Source: Sclerotinia nivalis
Lineage: Eukaryota > Ascomycota > Leotiomycetes > Helotiales > Sclerotiniaceae
Length of the DNA: 64,000 nucleotides
Direction: 5' to 3'
Assembly (NCBI GenBank): GCA_029531795.1
Contig: JAPEIS010000006.1
Location: 1,674,001-1,738,000 of the forward strand
Below, piece by piece: positions 47,600 to 58,197 of the stretch. Below the pieces are notes generated by a model. The model was not told where the DNA came from. It worked only from the letters and a program-made list of their open reading frames with translations, and did no database searches. The position numbers and the translations under genes were made by a program. How positions within the stretch are numbered: position 1 is the first letter of the stretch; each line of letters begins with the position of its first letter.

Positions 47600-50387
47600 A
47601 TGGAAGCCAAAGCTCTTGTACGTTAAAACCCATCATTCCCAGGGATGGAATATGTCACCCTGACATTGAGACTAGCAAACGGAGTTGAGCATAGATAAAT
47701 GCAGCACTAGAGAGGAAGCTCTAAAAGTTGCTATCGCAGCTATTGAGTTATACATGAAGGTATCGAAGCAGGTAACTGGTGATGCAGAAAAGGCAAGGAT
47801 CAAGCGCAAGTGCAAGGCATTGGTGGTGAAGGCAGAAGAGATCAAGAAGTCATCTATTTGGCCTTTGAAGCCATCTGCCATTTTCTCGGACGCCCCAGTG
47901 TCCGACCGAACTCTAAGTAAACATGAAGAAATCATTTTACTCGAGGGATCGAAATTACATGGATTCATTTTCCCACGTTGGACCTCTGAGCCTGATGATA
48001 CGATATTCGAAACATCCTCATATACGTACGTTGGACAGGATGGGTAGATTTTTATTTGGCCGTTTGCTGACTCTGATAGAGATCCCTCGGAGCTAAAACT
48101 TTCCGAGGCTCAAATTGAAACCTTTGCAGGCTGGAAGAGGCCTCACGAGAGGGATGATGTCCCTTTCCGAAGGTTTCAAGACGTGGAAGACGCTTTGATG
48201 AATGCGTCTAAAGAAATTGACCTTGTCCAGGACATAACTACGGATTGTTCAGTCGTAGCCAGTCTCTGTGCAGCGACGGCGCGTGCTGGAAAGGGTCACA
48301 GTAAGGTATATCTTAAATTTTCCTATCGACTATGCTTCAAGCTACTAACTATCTCTAATAGGTACTGGCTACTATTCTGCGCCCATATGATGTAAAGAAT
48401 CAGAGGCCGAGGTCATCTAAAAATGGGAAATATATTCTGCGTCTTCAGTTCAATGGTTGCTATAGAAGAGTAACAATAGACGATCGGCTGCCAGCTTCAA
48501 GCTCAGCACGGAATCTTCATGTTGTCGATAGAAACAATCCCGTGTTACTATGGCCTGCATTAGTAGAAAAAGCATACCTGAAGGTCCGAGGCGGCTATGA
48601 CTTTCCAGGCTCGAACTCTGGCACAGATTTATGGATAATGACTGGATGGATCCCTGAGCAAATATTTTTACAGAGGTACTACTATACACGCTTTTCTTAA
48701 TTGTGAGCTATGCTGACTGAGTTGGTTTTACCAAAGTGACGAGATTCAATCTGAGTTGCTGTGGAAACGTATCTACAAGTCTTTTGAGTTCGGTGATGTC
48801 ATGATTACGTTGGGAACTGGTAAGCTGAGCAGAAAAGAGGAAGCTGATTTGGGCCTGGTTGGTGAGCATGACTACGCCATACTGGACATGAGAGAACCTG
48901 GATCTCAACGATTATTACTCGTCAAAAATCCTTGGTGCGATGGCATGGCTTGGAAAGGACCCAGACGCAGACCAGCCGGGGGAGAATCAGAAGGGAATAC
49001 TTGGACAGAAGACCTCCGGGAATCACTCGAAGAGACTGGCGCTCAGAACAGCTCTACGAAACCAGGGACGTTTTGGATGGCATTAGAGGATGTAATACAA
49101 AATTTCGAATCCTTGTACCTCAATTGGAATCCTGGACTTTTCCGTTATAGACAGGATCATCATCTCTCCTGGACTATTTCACATGTCAACACCACCGGGA
49201 CATTCACTCAAAACCCACAATACGTTGTCCACTCCGCTCGAGGAGAAACTATTTGGGTATTACTTAGCCGACATTTCACCACAGAAGAACACGATATTGC
49301 TCAAGGTTTAAGCACGCAAAGCATCGCATCAACTTCCCTCGGCTTCATCAGTCTCTACGTCTTTGACGCCTCTGGCCACCGCGTCTACTTAAGCGATGGC
49401 GCTCTCCACCGCGGCGCCTACGTCGATTCTCCTCAGACCCTTGCGCGTTTCGAACTTCCCGCAAACACCCCTTACACCGTCGTAGCCGCCCAACAGAATC
49501 TCCCACTTCCAAAATACTCCTTTTCATTTTCCTTCTTCTCCCGCTTCCCCCTCAACATCCATTCCGCCCCCGACAGCTTCACCTTCAGCACCTCCCACAA
49601 CGGTTCCTGGACCACCCGCACAGCAGGCGGCAACGCCAGCTCACCCTCCTACCCTTCCAACCCTCAATTCAGCATTTCCGTCCAAGAACCCACAGACATG
49701 ATGCTCGTGCTCGAAGCCGACAGAGAAGACATCGCCGTCCACGTAACCATGATATGGGCCAACGGCGAACGCGTCACCGTAATAAACTCCCGCGACATAG
49801 TCGGCGGATCCGGCGATTATCGACGCGGCTGCGCCCTTGCCGAACTACGCAATGTCGCTGCGGGAAAATACACAATCGTATGCTCCACATTCCAAGCCGG
49901 CGAGACGGGAAACTTCATCCTGCGCGTCAAATCATCCAATCGCTGTGAGATCCGGCCCGTTCTCGCTGAAACGGCTGGACGTCTGGTAACGAGATTACCA
50001 ACCCTCGTCTTCCAAGACGGTGTCGATAGAATGTTAGCACCGGTGACAGTCACCCGACTGACGCGTATCAGATTTGTAGCGAGAGCAGGAAATGGCGTCG
50101 GCCGACCCATCCCACCCAAATCCCGACCATGTCTGCGATTAAGCATCGAAAAGGGTCAAGGACCCAATAAAACTGTCCTTGAATCTTCTTGCGATGGAGA
50201 ATTCAGCGATGCTCCTGCTGGGATTCGCACTCCAGATAGTGATATCTCTCCGGATATGATGTTGAAGGGTGGGATTTGGGTAGTAGTTGAGCGGTTGGGC
50301 GGAAGACTGGGCTATGATGATGTATTTGTGGAAGCGTTGAGTGATTCTCAAGTCTCTATTGGGGTATGGGGAACGGGCGATGGCTAA
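47600..50387 (+). CDS. palB: PalB/Rim13 calpain-like cysteine protease
   Basis: Predicted 852-residue calpain-like protease of the ambient-pH (Pal/Rim) pathway, which processes the PacC/Rim101 factor at endosomal ESCRT platforms. Exons are 47600-47617, 47676-48025, 48080-48305, 48362-48675 and 48737-50387; introns are 54-61 nt. The first exon encodes only six residues. An N-terminal MIT domain (residues about 5-80: STREEALKVAIAAIELYMKV) would bind ESCRT-III. Catalytic residues are visible: Cys179 in DITTDCSVVASL, His347 in GEHDYAILD and Asn367 in LLLVKNPWC. Two C-terminal calpain C2-like beta-sandwich regions follow (QFSISVQEPTDMMLVLEAD, then GDYRRGCALAELRNVAAGKY). Exon 5 has a GC-richer second half than its neighbours. 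Secure. Confidence 0.94.
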
Positions 50388-50743
50388 CCAAATAAAATTT
50401 TGACACGATTCTTTCTTCGCGGCGATCAATGTCAATGTAGAGCAGATGCTCCCTAACAAGATTGCATTAAGTATAAGATAAGTAGTATAGACATGGAATG
50501 GAACAAGACTATTCACTCATCCCCTATGAACGTGAAGGTTGGTTCGGGTTCATAAGTAACCTTTTGCTGGTATCAAGATGCTCCGAACTCCATCCATAAA
50601 GTCGTAAATTTAGGCTCCGTAAATCATCAAAAGACCCCCGCCCCCCCCAACCGCCCCCCAATGAAAACACCCGCTTTATGACTGCAATTGCCGTGTTAGA
50701 GAAGGTCCGACCCTTATATAGCGTTTACGATGAATTTAAATCC
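50388..50743. other. Convergent intergenic region with poly-C tract
   Basis: 356 bp between the PalB-like stop (+) and the C2H2 gene stop (-). It contains a C-rich tract at 50634-50659. Both terminators must lie here. No coding sequence is supported. Confidence 0.55.
50634..50659. repeat. Poly-C tract
   Basis: Runs of C5, C8 and C6 interrupted by G and AA, in the convergent 3' region of two genes. One of three C-rich tracts in the window, all with C on the plus strand. Confidence 0.9.
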
Positions 50744-52366
50744 CTATCGACTACCTCCTCTACGCCGCCTTCCTCTACTAGGACCCTCTGGTCTTTGTGC
50801 AAGTACTTCTCTTAGTTGCGGATCATCCTTATCCTTATCTGTATGGTGCACCCTGACGTGCCTATTGAGAAGATTAGAGATTAGAAAAGTGCCTCAAAGT
50901 GTCGAAACCGAGATGTTTATTCCGGTGAAGTGGTTGTTAGCTACGGTGAATGTATAAATAAATCTACGTACCTTTGGAGATTGTCCGGTCGGGGGTACCT
51001 GTGTTCTCTTTCCGGACAGAAAGGACACACGTAGCCTGGTGAATCATGAACGAGGCCATGCCTAATCATTTCATTTTTCCGTTTGAATCCTTTTCCACCT
51101 TCGGCTCGAGGGCATCCCTTGACCGTGCAATAGTGCGGTCGATTTGAGGAATGTACATTTGCATGAGAATTAAGCAAATACTACAGTTATATCCATTAGC
51201 ACTTGGGGTTGGGAGGTTTCAATTTTCATGCGAGAATCTATCCAACTTTGCCGTACCTGTGTTTGAAAAGGAGCTGCAGTACAGCCAGCATAATTGCACT
51301 GATAACCGCCCACCTGTGGATTCGTAATACCATCAATACTCATACGATCTATTGCCGTTGCGGCAGGAGTCGAGCCAGATTGATCTGTGCTCGGAGTTTC
51401 AACATTGCTACTGCTGCTATAATCCCCAGAAGCTACATGTTGGGGTCCATTTGATTGTGAAGCTCTCCGGAGGTTGTTTGACATAAATTGATATGGTTGT
51501 CTCCCCGGAGATACCATATCTCCACGGGGGTCATTCGGAGATTTGGCTGGTGATGTTGCTCCGGGCCCAGGAGCAAATCGTGAAATCGTTCTTCCTGGAG
51601 AATGGGAGTATGACGTTTCATTTGGAGTGGTTATTGGTTCAACAAACTTTCCCAATGATTCACTTATTGATGGCAATGTGATTTGTTGACTTCCATTGCC
51701 ATTTGAGGCGCCTGACTGAGGAGAATGGAGCATCGGTGGAAGTTCACCAATGGATGGGGTAGATTGAGTTTCTACTTTGATATTCACTTCTCCCATAGCC
51801 TTTTGATATGGTTCAAGGGAACGAGGGTTGAATTTGATTGTATCTGTAGAGTTCCACGCTTGTGAATTTGCATTGGCATTTGCGAGCAGTTTACTAACTG
51901 CGACAGCTTCACCAGTGGAGCCTACTGAGTTATTCAAAGACTCTGGATATTTGCGATCCAATATATCAACCGCATCGGCTGCCATTTTCGTAATATCAAG
52001 ATCGGCTGGCCCAGGGGATAGATTACGACAGGGTACTTCCACGGCAGTGCCTCTAACGGGGCTTTCATCGTCTTCGTCCTCGTCGTCGTCGGAAGGTAAA
52101 GCCTCATTCCCCGCCTTCTGCTCAATGTCTGGATGGTTTCCTCCTGACAGATGCCGAATCAGCATCGCATCTGCCAGACAAGGCCAATTGTTTGGTCGTT
52201 TGGCGCCTTTGCGACCGCCTGGCCCGGATCCAGGACTGATGGGAGGTGGAAGATTAATCTCCGGGGGAGGGGAAGGTCTGATTTTGATATGCATCGGCTT
52301 TAATATAGGACTGCCGCGCGGGCCAACGTCATCGGGGTCAAAGTAGGTATCTGCGCTCTCGGTCAT
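50744..52366 (-). CDS. C2H2 zinc-finger transcription factor
   Basis: Predicted 478-residue nuclear protein with three C-terminal C2H2-type fingers. Exons are 51257-52366, 50972-51180 and 50744-50861. Introns are 76 nt (GTACGG..CTGTAG) and 110 nt (GTACGT..CAATAG). The first 340 residues are Pro/Ser/Asn-rich with an acidic DDDEDEDDES patch, consistent with a regulatory region. Finger 1 is CNYAGC..HANVH, finger 2 CTVKGC..HGLVH, and finger 3 CPFC..HVRVH. Intron 1 falls inside finger 1 and intron 2 inside finger 3, so all fingers depend on splicing. The tail (DKDKDDPQLREVLAQRPEGP, then an RGRRRRGG basic end) looks conserved and could be a nuclear localisation signal. I recognise the general fungal family but cannot give a named orthologue. 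Confidence 0.88.
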
Positions 52367-53200
52367 AATCCCATTGATGCACTAAACGTATCGCATACAT
52401 TGGATTGTGAAGCAAATATTCATAGCATATGAGGCATGCAGATTGACCTGAGAGCAGCAGATAACACAGCGGGACAATTCGAATAAGATTGCATGAATAA
52501 CTTGGCCACCGAATTGGCGATAAAATTGTAGAGGATGGGGGGTTTAGATCGAATCGGTTCTGACTTATATTTCGTTACTGCGGAGAATAATTGACTTTGC
52601 GATAATAATGCGCGAGATTCTGACCGTTGCTTCCCAGTAATAGCTCGGTTGAGAACTAGTAATGTTGCACGCCGATGATACTTATTAGTAATATACACAG
52701 TCGAATTGTAAATGATTTAAAACAATATAAAAAATGGCTGAAGCTTGTGTTTGGGAGTGAATGGTAGAGTGATGAGTGAGGTCTAGAAAGTGTAGATGAT
52801 CCGAGAGATCTGCCCACGAGGTACCTTGATTACTTTATTAGACCACAGACGACCGAGTAGTAATAAGCGTAATCTGGAGCTTCAGATAGAGGATATAATT
52901 TATAATTTCTTCTTTAAAATTAGATAGGCTTTAATGGTAATGAAATTGTATTCTTCAAGCGTAAAAAGGTTATTATTAAAAATAGAAGAAATGAGGTCGA
53001 TGGAGAAGTCGATGAATTACTAAGAGGTCAAGGTAGAGTAGACAAGACAAGACAAGACAACTTAGACAAAAGGAAGATAGACAAATGTGAGAGTAGCGGT
53101 AAACTCCTTCCCCAGGAAAATAAAAAGAGGGGAGATTTTGACTAAAGTTTAGCTTTACTTGGTGTAAGGAAATGGATGGGCATGTGTTGTGTGTTATGTG

Positions 53201-53248
53201 TGGATAGGGATAGGATAGGGATAGGGATAGGATATAGATATGGATATG
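53201..53248. repeat. GGATAG simple repeat
   Basis: Imperfect array of GGATAG and GGGATAG units grading into GGATAT. Simple-sequence DNA in a noncoding region. Confidence 0.85.
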
Positions 53249-54378
53249 GAGAGGGATATTCTTGGACAAGGTGCTTCTTGTTGGATTTGGACAAAACAGG
53301 CCGGACTAGTACAGTACAGCGTAAGTGCTGTACATTAGCAATACATTTTACTGCGTCAGCGTCTGCACAATGACCAGCAAAACAATCAATCAGTTTCTAG
53401 TTTTAGACTTTCAAGCTTTGTCTAGAATATTGCGGCACCTGTCAAAGTGTGTCAACCATATCTGCGGCCAGACAAAAAAAAAGAACCATGAAAGGGCTCA
53501 ACATACTGAGTATCTATCGCACCATTGGGATCATACGTTAGAAAGGGGAGCAAAGCATAGTAAAAGAAAGCATGACACGTGCATAGCCAAGTACCTATAT
53601 ATTTATGATGTCTTTCGCATTAGGTATATATACATATCCAAGAAGGCGAGGCCAGTGAGCCCCGTTGATGATGAATATCAAGGTGCGGTGGTATACAAAG
53701 AAGCGCTAGATGCCTCCCAGCTTGTAATGCCCCGTCCCGGCTGCACCGAGCGATGTCAATAGTATACACGAAAATATTGGCATAGTATTTTAGTCAATAC
53801 ATACCGTTGATCGCTGTGTCAACATGATGTACCTCACTCAAGTAGGTGTGGTGTTTGTGCGGCTTATCCTCATAGGTGGACATGGTAGCATCACTACTTA
53901 CGCCGCCGAAAAGCGCCGCATAGTAGTATTTGTTTCCGAGAAACGTTTTTATGAGTCTATGACCGTCTTCAAGTTTGGATCCTCAAGTGAGCAATGAATA
54001 TGAGTCGTAACAAGTTCCAATACTAATACGGTGAATAGTTTCTTGCGTGGGAATTACTTGTTAGATTAGGAAGATACTCCGTGCAGCTAGGAATTAACGG
54101 CTGTTGTGAAGGAGAGAAAGGAGGCTGTACCGGTACTTTGCTGTATTGTACAAGGGGATGTTATGCGAGTGAGGGGCCACAAATGAAAAGACTTCATTTT
54201 TTTTCAAGGTTTGAGTTGAGCCAAACTTCAGAAATAAGCACACACAGCAAGCATCATTGTAATACAAAGACGAATAATATGAATATTAATAGTATTCACA
54301 GTTGCATTGAAAATTCGAAACCACTTCTTTCACGCAGCACGCTATCTATCCCATCATCTCACCCCATCTCGTCTCATT

Positions 54379-54412
54379 CCATACCATACCATACCATACC
54401 ATACCATACCAT
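54379..54412. repeat. CCATA pentamer repeat
   Basis: Six uninterrupted CCATA units and part of a seventh, within a C/T-rich plus-strand stretch that continues to about 54720. Confidence 0.9.
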
Positions 54413-55383
54413 TTCCTCATCTCCTGCTCATTCATCCGTTCTAAGTGCTCAAATGCTCAAATGTTCACTCACCCACTCACCCACTCACCCCTTAAAGATT
54501 TCATCACATCACATTAGATCCCAACTCCCGAAGTCACCAAACACTATTCCTCTCCTGGATCTCCAAATCATCCAATCCCTCCACTCTCACTGCCACACAA
54601 TAAAAATAATCTATCATCTAACCCCGCACCTCAACCACAACCCAACCCATCAATCCCCGAAAATCCCACACAGACCCCTACCATCTCGTTGCCCTTCGCA
54701 CTCCCACTCTTCAGAGGTCGTTAGGGTGTGTGTGATGCGGCTAAAATGAAGGGGTGAGCCTCATTCAACGTCTATTGGCCCAAAATGTCGAATCTGCAGT
54801 ATCGGATCCTCAAGGGAACGTCGGACGAGCCATTTCCTCACAGAAGGGTCACGGCAGTACCATTCGGTCCATTACCGATATTCAACCAGATACGATATTC
54901 TTTACAGATTAGATATCGAGTCAAGGCGTAATTGTCATTTTCATTATTCCAAATGAGCCAAAGCCGGACTCATTGTTTCGAATAGATTCAATGTAATCTT
55001 ACGAAACAGACTCAATATATATATATAAAAGTTATTCATTGCCGGTAGCAAACCCAATATATCAAATGAACTCAATATAGCAAACCAGTTCATTATCCAA
55101 AATTTGATTCAAATCTACCACATCACATGTCAATACTACCAATATATATCGGTGTAAATCAATCTGCCGACTCACAAATCGCCATCCTAAGTTAATCTAG
55201 AACCATGTTCATTCTACAACATAAATAGCATTCAAATGTGATGCGAACCTCTTGTGTTGAGGAATTGCGATTGAGGCGATAGCCGAGACCGCCTAATCTG
55301 GTCAGCTGCAGCTGAAATACCTGCATGGAGGGTAATGTAATGAGGCTAGTTTTGATTGTGATTATCACGTTCCAATTCGTGCA

Positions 55384-55410
55384 GATATATATGTATATAT
55401 ATATATATGT
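55384..55410. repeat. AT dinucleotide repeat
   Basis: Alternating AT with single G interruptions in noncoding DNA. No function assigned. Confidence 0.85.
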
Positions 55411-55680
55411 TCAACATTTTGCAATTTGAGGCTTACAAGCTTACAAGCTTACATGCATATGATCCCTGAACGCCATTTGCGCCTCAACCAACCAACCGTG
55501 ATTAGCCGGTACTATCAAAAACGCGCGCATACCTTTCTTTCATTGCAATTTATCGATATAGATTGAAGAAGATTTAAAAAAAATCTAGCCTCTTTGTTCT
55601 CCCTCATCTGTTATTCTCCCCGAGCGAAATCCTAACTCGATCATCCTATACACAGAGCCTCATTTTAGCTCCTAAAGCCT

Positions 55681-57276
55681 TTACAAATGTTCAATGGGTT
55701 CTTCTCTAGATCAAAAAGTCAGTAATCGCCCTATCGAAGAAAACTCATGCGCATAATGAAGAAGATTCAGAAGATGGAGCTTTCAGACGGAATCTAACAC
55801 CAGTAAGGGTAATATAAAAAGACTGCTTAAACTTACGGCAAGAGCTCATCAACATCACGTACAATGCAAGATTTCATAGGAGGTCGGACAAGGTCGTTGA
55901 ACAGGAAGGTGCCGTAAACGAGTAATGCGAATCCAAGAACTTGCAACCACTTGAAGGATTCCCAGCCCAAGAAGAGTGATACGATCCAGATAAAAAGCGT
56001 ACGACAAGTGTCGATGGTGGATCTCGATGTGGCACTAACTGTTCTCGTTACAGAAAGTCCAAAGAAATTGAAGCCACTGAACGAGTTAGCTAGAAATAAT
56101 AGGTAGATACAGAGGAGACTTACCCGATACTGATCATAATAAGTACACTTGAAACCCGAATGGCTTTGTAATGCGTAACTTGTCTCCATCCTTCAACAAG
56201 ATCAAAGTATCCATATCTTCCCGCTGCAGTTCTGCCGACTGCAAGGTGGAGAATGACCATACCGATGACCGTGACCCCAAACCCGAAGAGGCCTTCCCAG
56301 CCAACAACTTTAAGGGGTTCCAGAGCATAATTTTCTAGAATGTATTCCTCCAAGACAAATTGAGAAGCAGTAAAGATCTGGGCGCCAGCTATCAGAAATA
56401 CGCCGATTATGGCGCGCAGGGCTTCTGGCGTTCTAGCTTCCCTGGCAGCTAGTTTGAGTGCTTCATGGGCGAGCGCTATTGAGGACGGTGCAGCTTTGTC
56501 ATCCTTGTAAAGGGCCCCGGCCATACCAACAATAGCGACTCCAAGGACAACAGTCACCAAAGCGAACCATTGAAATAAGTGAAGTCTTCTTTTCAGAAAG
56601 ACTACACTGAAGACCCCAACAAAGAGAACCAAAGCCCCTCGAGTCATTTGGTAAATCGAGGGCACTACAAACAAAAGACCGACGTTCACTAGGAACCGAT
56701 GTTAGAAATATGATGGTGATTACCCGTGTGTTGCCCCGAATGCAAACAACTGAATCACCTGGAATGCGGGTCACTCACTCAAAGTCGTTCCACAGATATC
56801 ACAGATAGCCGGCAAGGCTAACAGTAACACTCTCCATCCCGTCAACGGTATTCTGTCCTCCACGTTCATTGCCAATGCCTTCGCAGTAGAGCTTGACATG
56901 ATACTGGCACCATCATTATCCGCCGCCTCTCCTTCATGTGTATCGACTGCTTCATAACCATCCTCTTCGGGCTTTGGGTTCTTTGCGACATAGCGGCGAT
57001 AAAGAGAGAATGCGCCGACAAAGAGCCAGCAGCCCATCTCTCCAACAAACATTTGGGCCGTCTGTATGACTGGTTGCTCGAATAGTGCTCGTTTCTTAGG
57101 ATCGGGGTCGTTGCAATTCCGGACGCAAACATTGTCCTAGGTAATTATTAGCAGATAAAAAGCACGGATGTGAATGATATACTGACTTGGTACTTTGTGA
57201 GAAGTGTATTGCACACACCAGTCACCAACATCATAGCCACCAGGAACGGTATGAGGACCTTCGGATTGATAGCCAT
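55681..57276 (-). CDS. SLC35F6-like DMT-superfamily transporter
   Basis: Predicted 425-residue multi-pass protein of the drug/metabolite transporter superfamily, closest in pattern to SLC35F6. Exons are 57187-57276, 56779-57136, 56124-56688, 55837-56076 and a proposed last exon 55681-55705. Introns are 50, 90, 47 and 131 nt. About ten hydrophobic spans alternate with short loops. Key stretches are VTGVCNTLLTKYQ, NVGLLFVVPSIYQMTRGALV, FLKRRLHLFQWFAL, QFVLEEYILENYALEPLKVV and FFGLSVTRTVSATSRSTIDT. A cytosolic acidic insert sits between spans 2 and 3. At the 3' end the codons CCG TAA lie inside a perfect GTAAGT donor. Splicing to CTAG at 55706 adds the ending PEEPIEHL; without it the protein stops at 55833 (418 residues). 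The transported substrate is unknown. Confidence 0.86.
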
Positions 57277-58197
57277 CTTGATGGTCAGTGATGGATGAAC
57301 AGAAGGGCGGATGAGTATGTGTATCTATGTCCCAGTAACCATCTATGTTAACCAAATAATAACTACTCAGAGAATGACATCCACAAAGCTATCTCGCTGG
57401 TTTTGCGGTGAGGTTGTATTTAATGAGAATCGTAATTGAACTTGATGTATTTGTATTTGTTGTATTTGTAGTTGTATAATCCGGTGGTTGATGTTTATAC
57501 TCTTTGTCTCGTTATCTATTGGGGCACTGATTGAGAGCCAGTGGAGCCCAGCCTGCCCAGGGAAGGGGGAGCCCGGAAACCTGGAGGCAGGCGGTGACGA
57601 TTTTTAGTTCAACCGGAACTTATTGAAATTTCACACCCCAAGTTGTCATCACAAGACCCCCCCCCCCCATTCATTTCCTTCCTGACTCAAGACTCAAGTC
57701 AAGTAAACACAAAATCATCTAATTACCGATATATATGTCATTAAAGTCTATAAATTTTGGCTCAATCATATTATTATGTAAATCACATATAAATCGTCAC
57801 ACTTTATGTACATTATCATATGTAGGTATCTACATGTACCTAGTATGTCATATACCAATTTCGAGGAATCACTACATGCAAAGAATACTCGGTCGTTCAA
57901 CGTCTATTTACTGAAGGAGAGAAGATGTCTTTTTTTGTTTCGTGATGCGTCTTAAATCATGATCTACGAATGTACAACCGCCCATAAACCCTATCATCCC
58001 AGGGGCCATGTCGTTTATACATCGAATCTGGGTCGTAAAACGTAGACACGTAAGTGCTAACAGGCCAATTCCGCAGCCAAATAAGGGAAAGTGGCAATTG
58101 AGAATTGTGTGTTGATACATTGGTTGAAGAAGTGAATCGTGATAACTCTTACGCCGCCCAATGCTAATCTTTAAATTTTGTACTCCGACCCTATGCC
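57277..58197. promoter_or_regulatory. SLC35F6-like promoter and CLU1 3' region
   Basis: 921 bp between tandem minus-strand genes, with a poly-C tract at 57657-57668. The left part should be the SLC35F6-like promoter. The right part, downstream of CLU1, has a 70-codon minus-strand frame (57908-58120) that looks random. Confidence 0.5.
57657..57668. repeat. Poly-C tract
   Basis: Twelve consecutive C bases upstream of the SLC35F6-like gene. Homopolymer, possibly length-variable. Confidence 0.9.

Larger units (their letters stand above)
52367..55680. other. Long repeat-rich intergenic region
   Basis: 3.3 kb upstream of the C2H2 factor (-) and beyond the 3' end of the SLC35F6-like gene (-). It is rich in simple repeats: GACAA near 53040-53060, GGATAG at 53201-53248, CCATA at 54379-54412, ACTCACCC near 54466-54490 and AT runs at 55384-55410. 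A 222-codon plus-strand frame (54081-54749) is largely repeat-encoded and not credible as a gene. A long promoter for the C2H2 gene is likely in the left part. Confidence 0.55.

Noticed and set aside
53325..53762. 145-codon plus-strand open frame
   Set aside because: No recognisable family, irregular composition and no supporting introns or conservation cues. Treated as chance.
54081..54749. 222-codon plus-strand open frame
   Set aside because: Most of it is encoded by CCATA, ACTCACCC and other C/T-rich repeats. It has no domain-like pattern, so the length is explained by low complexity.
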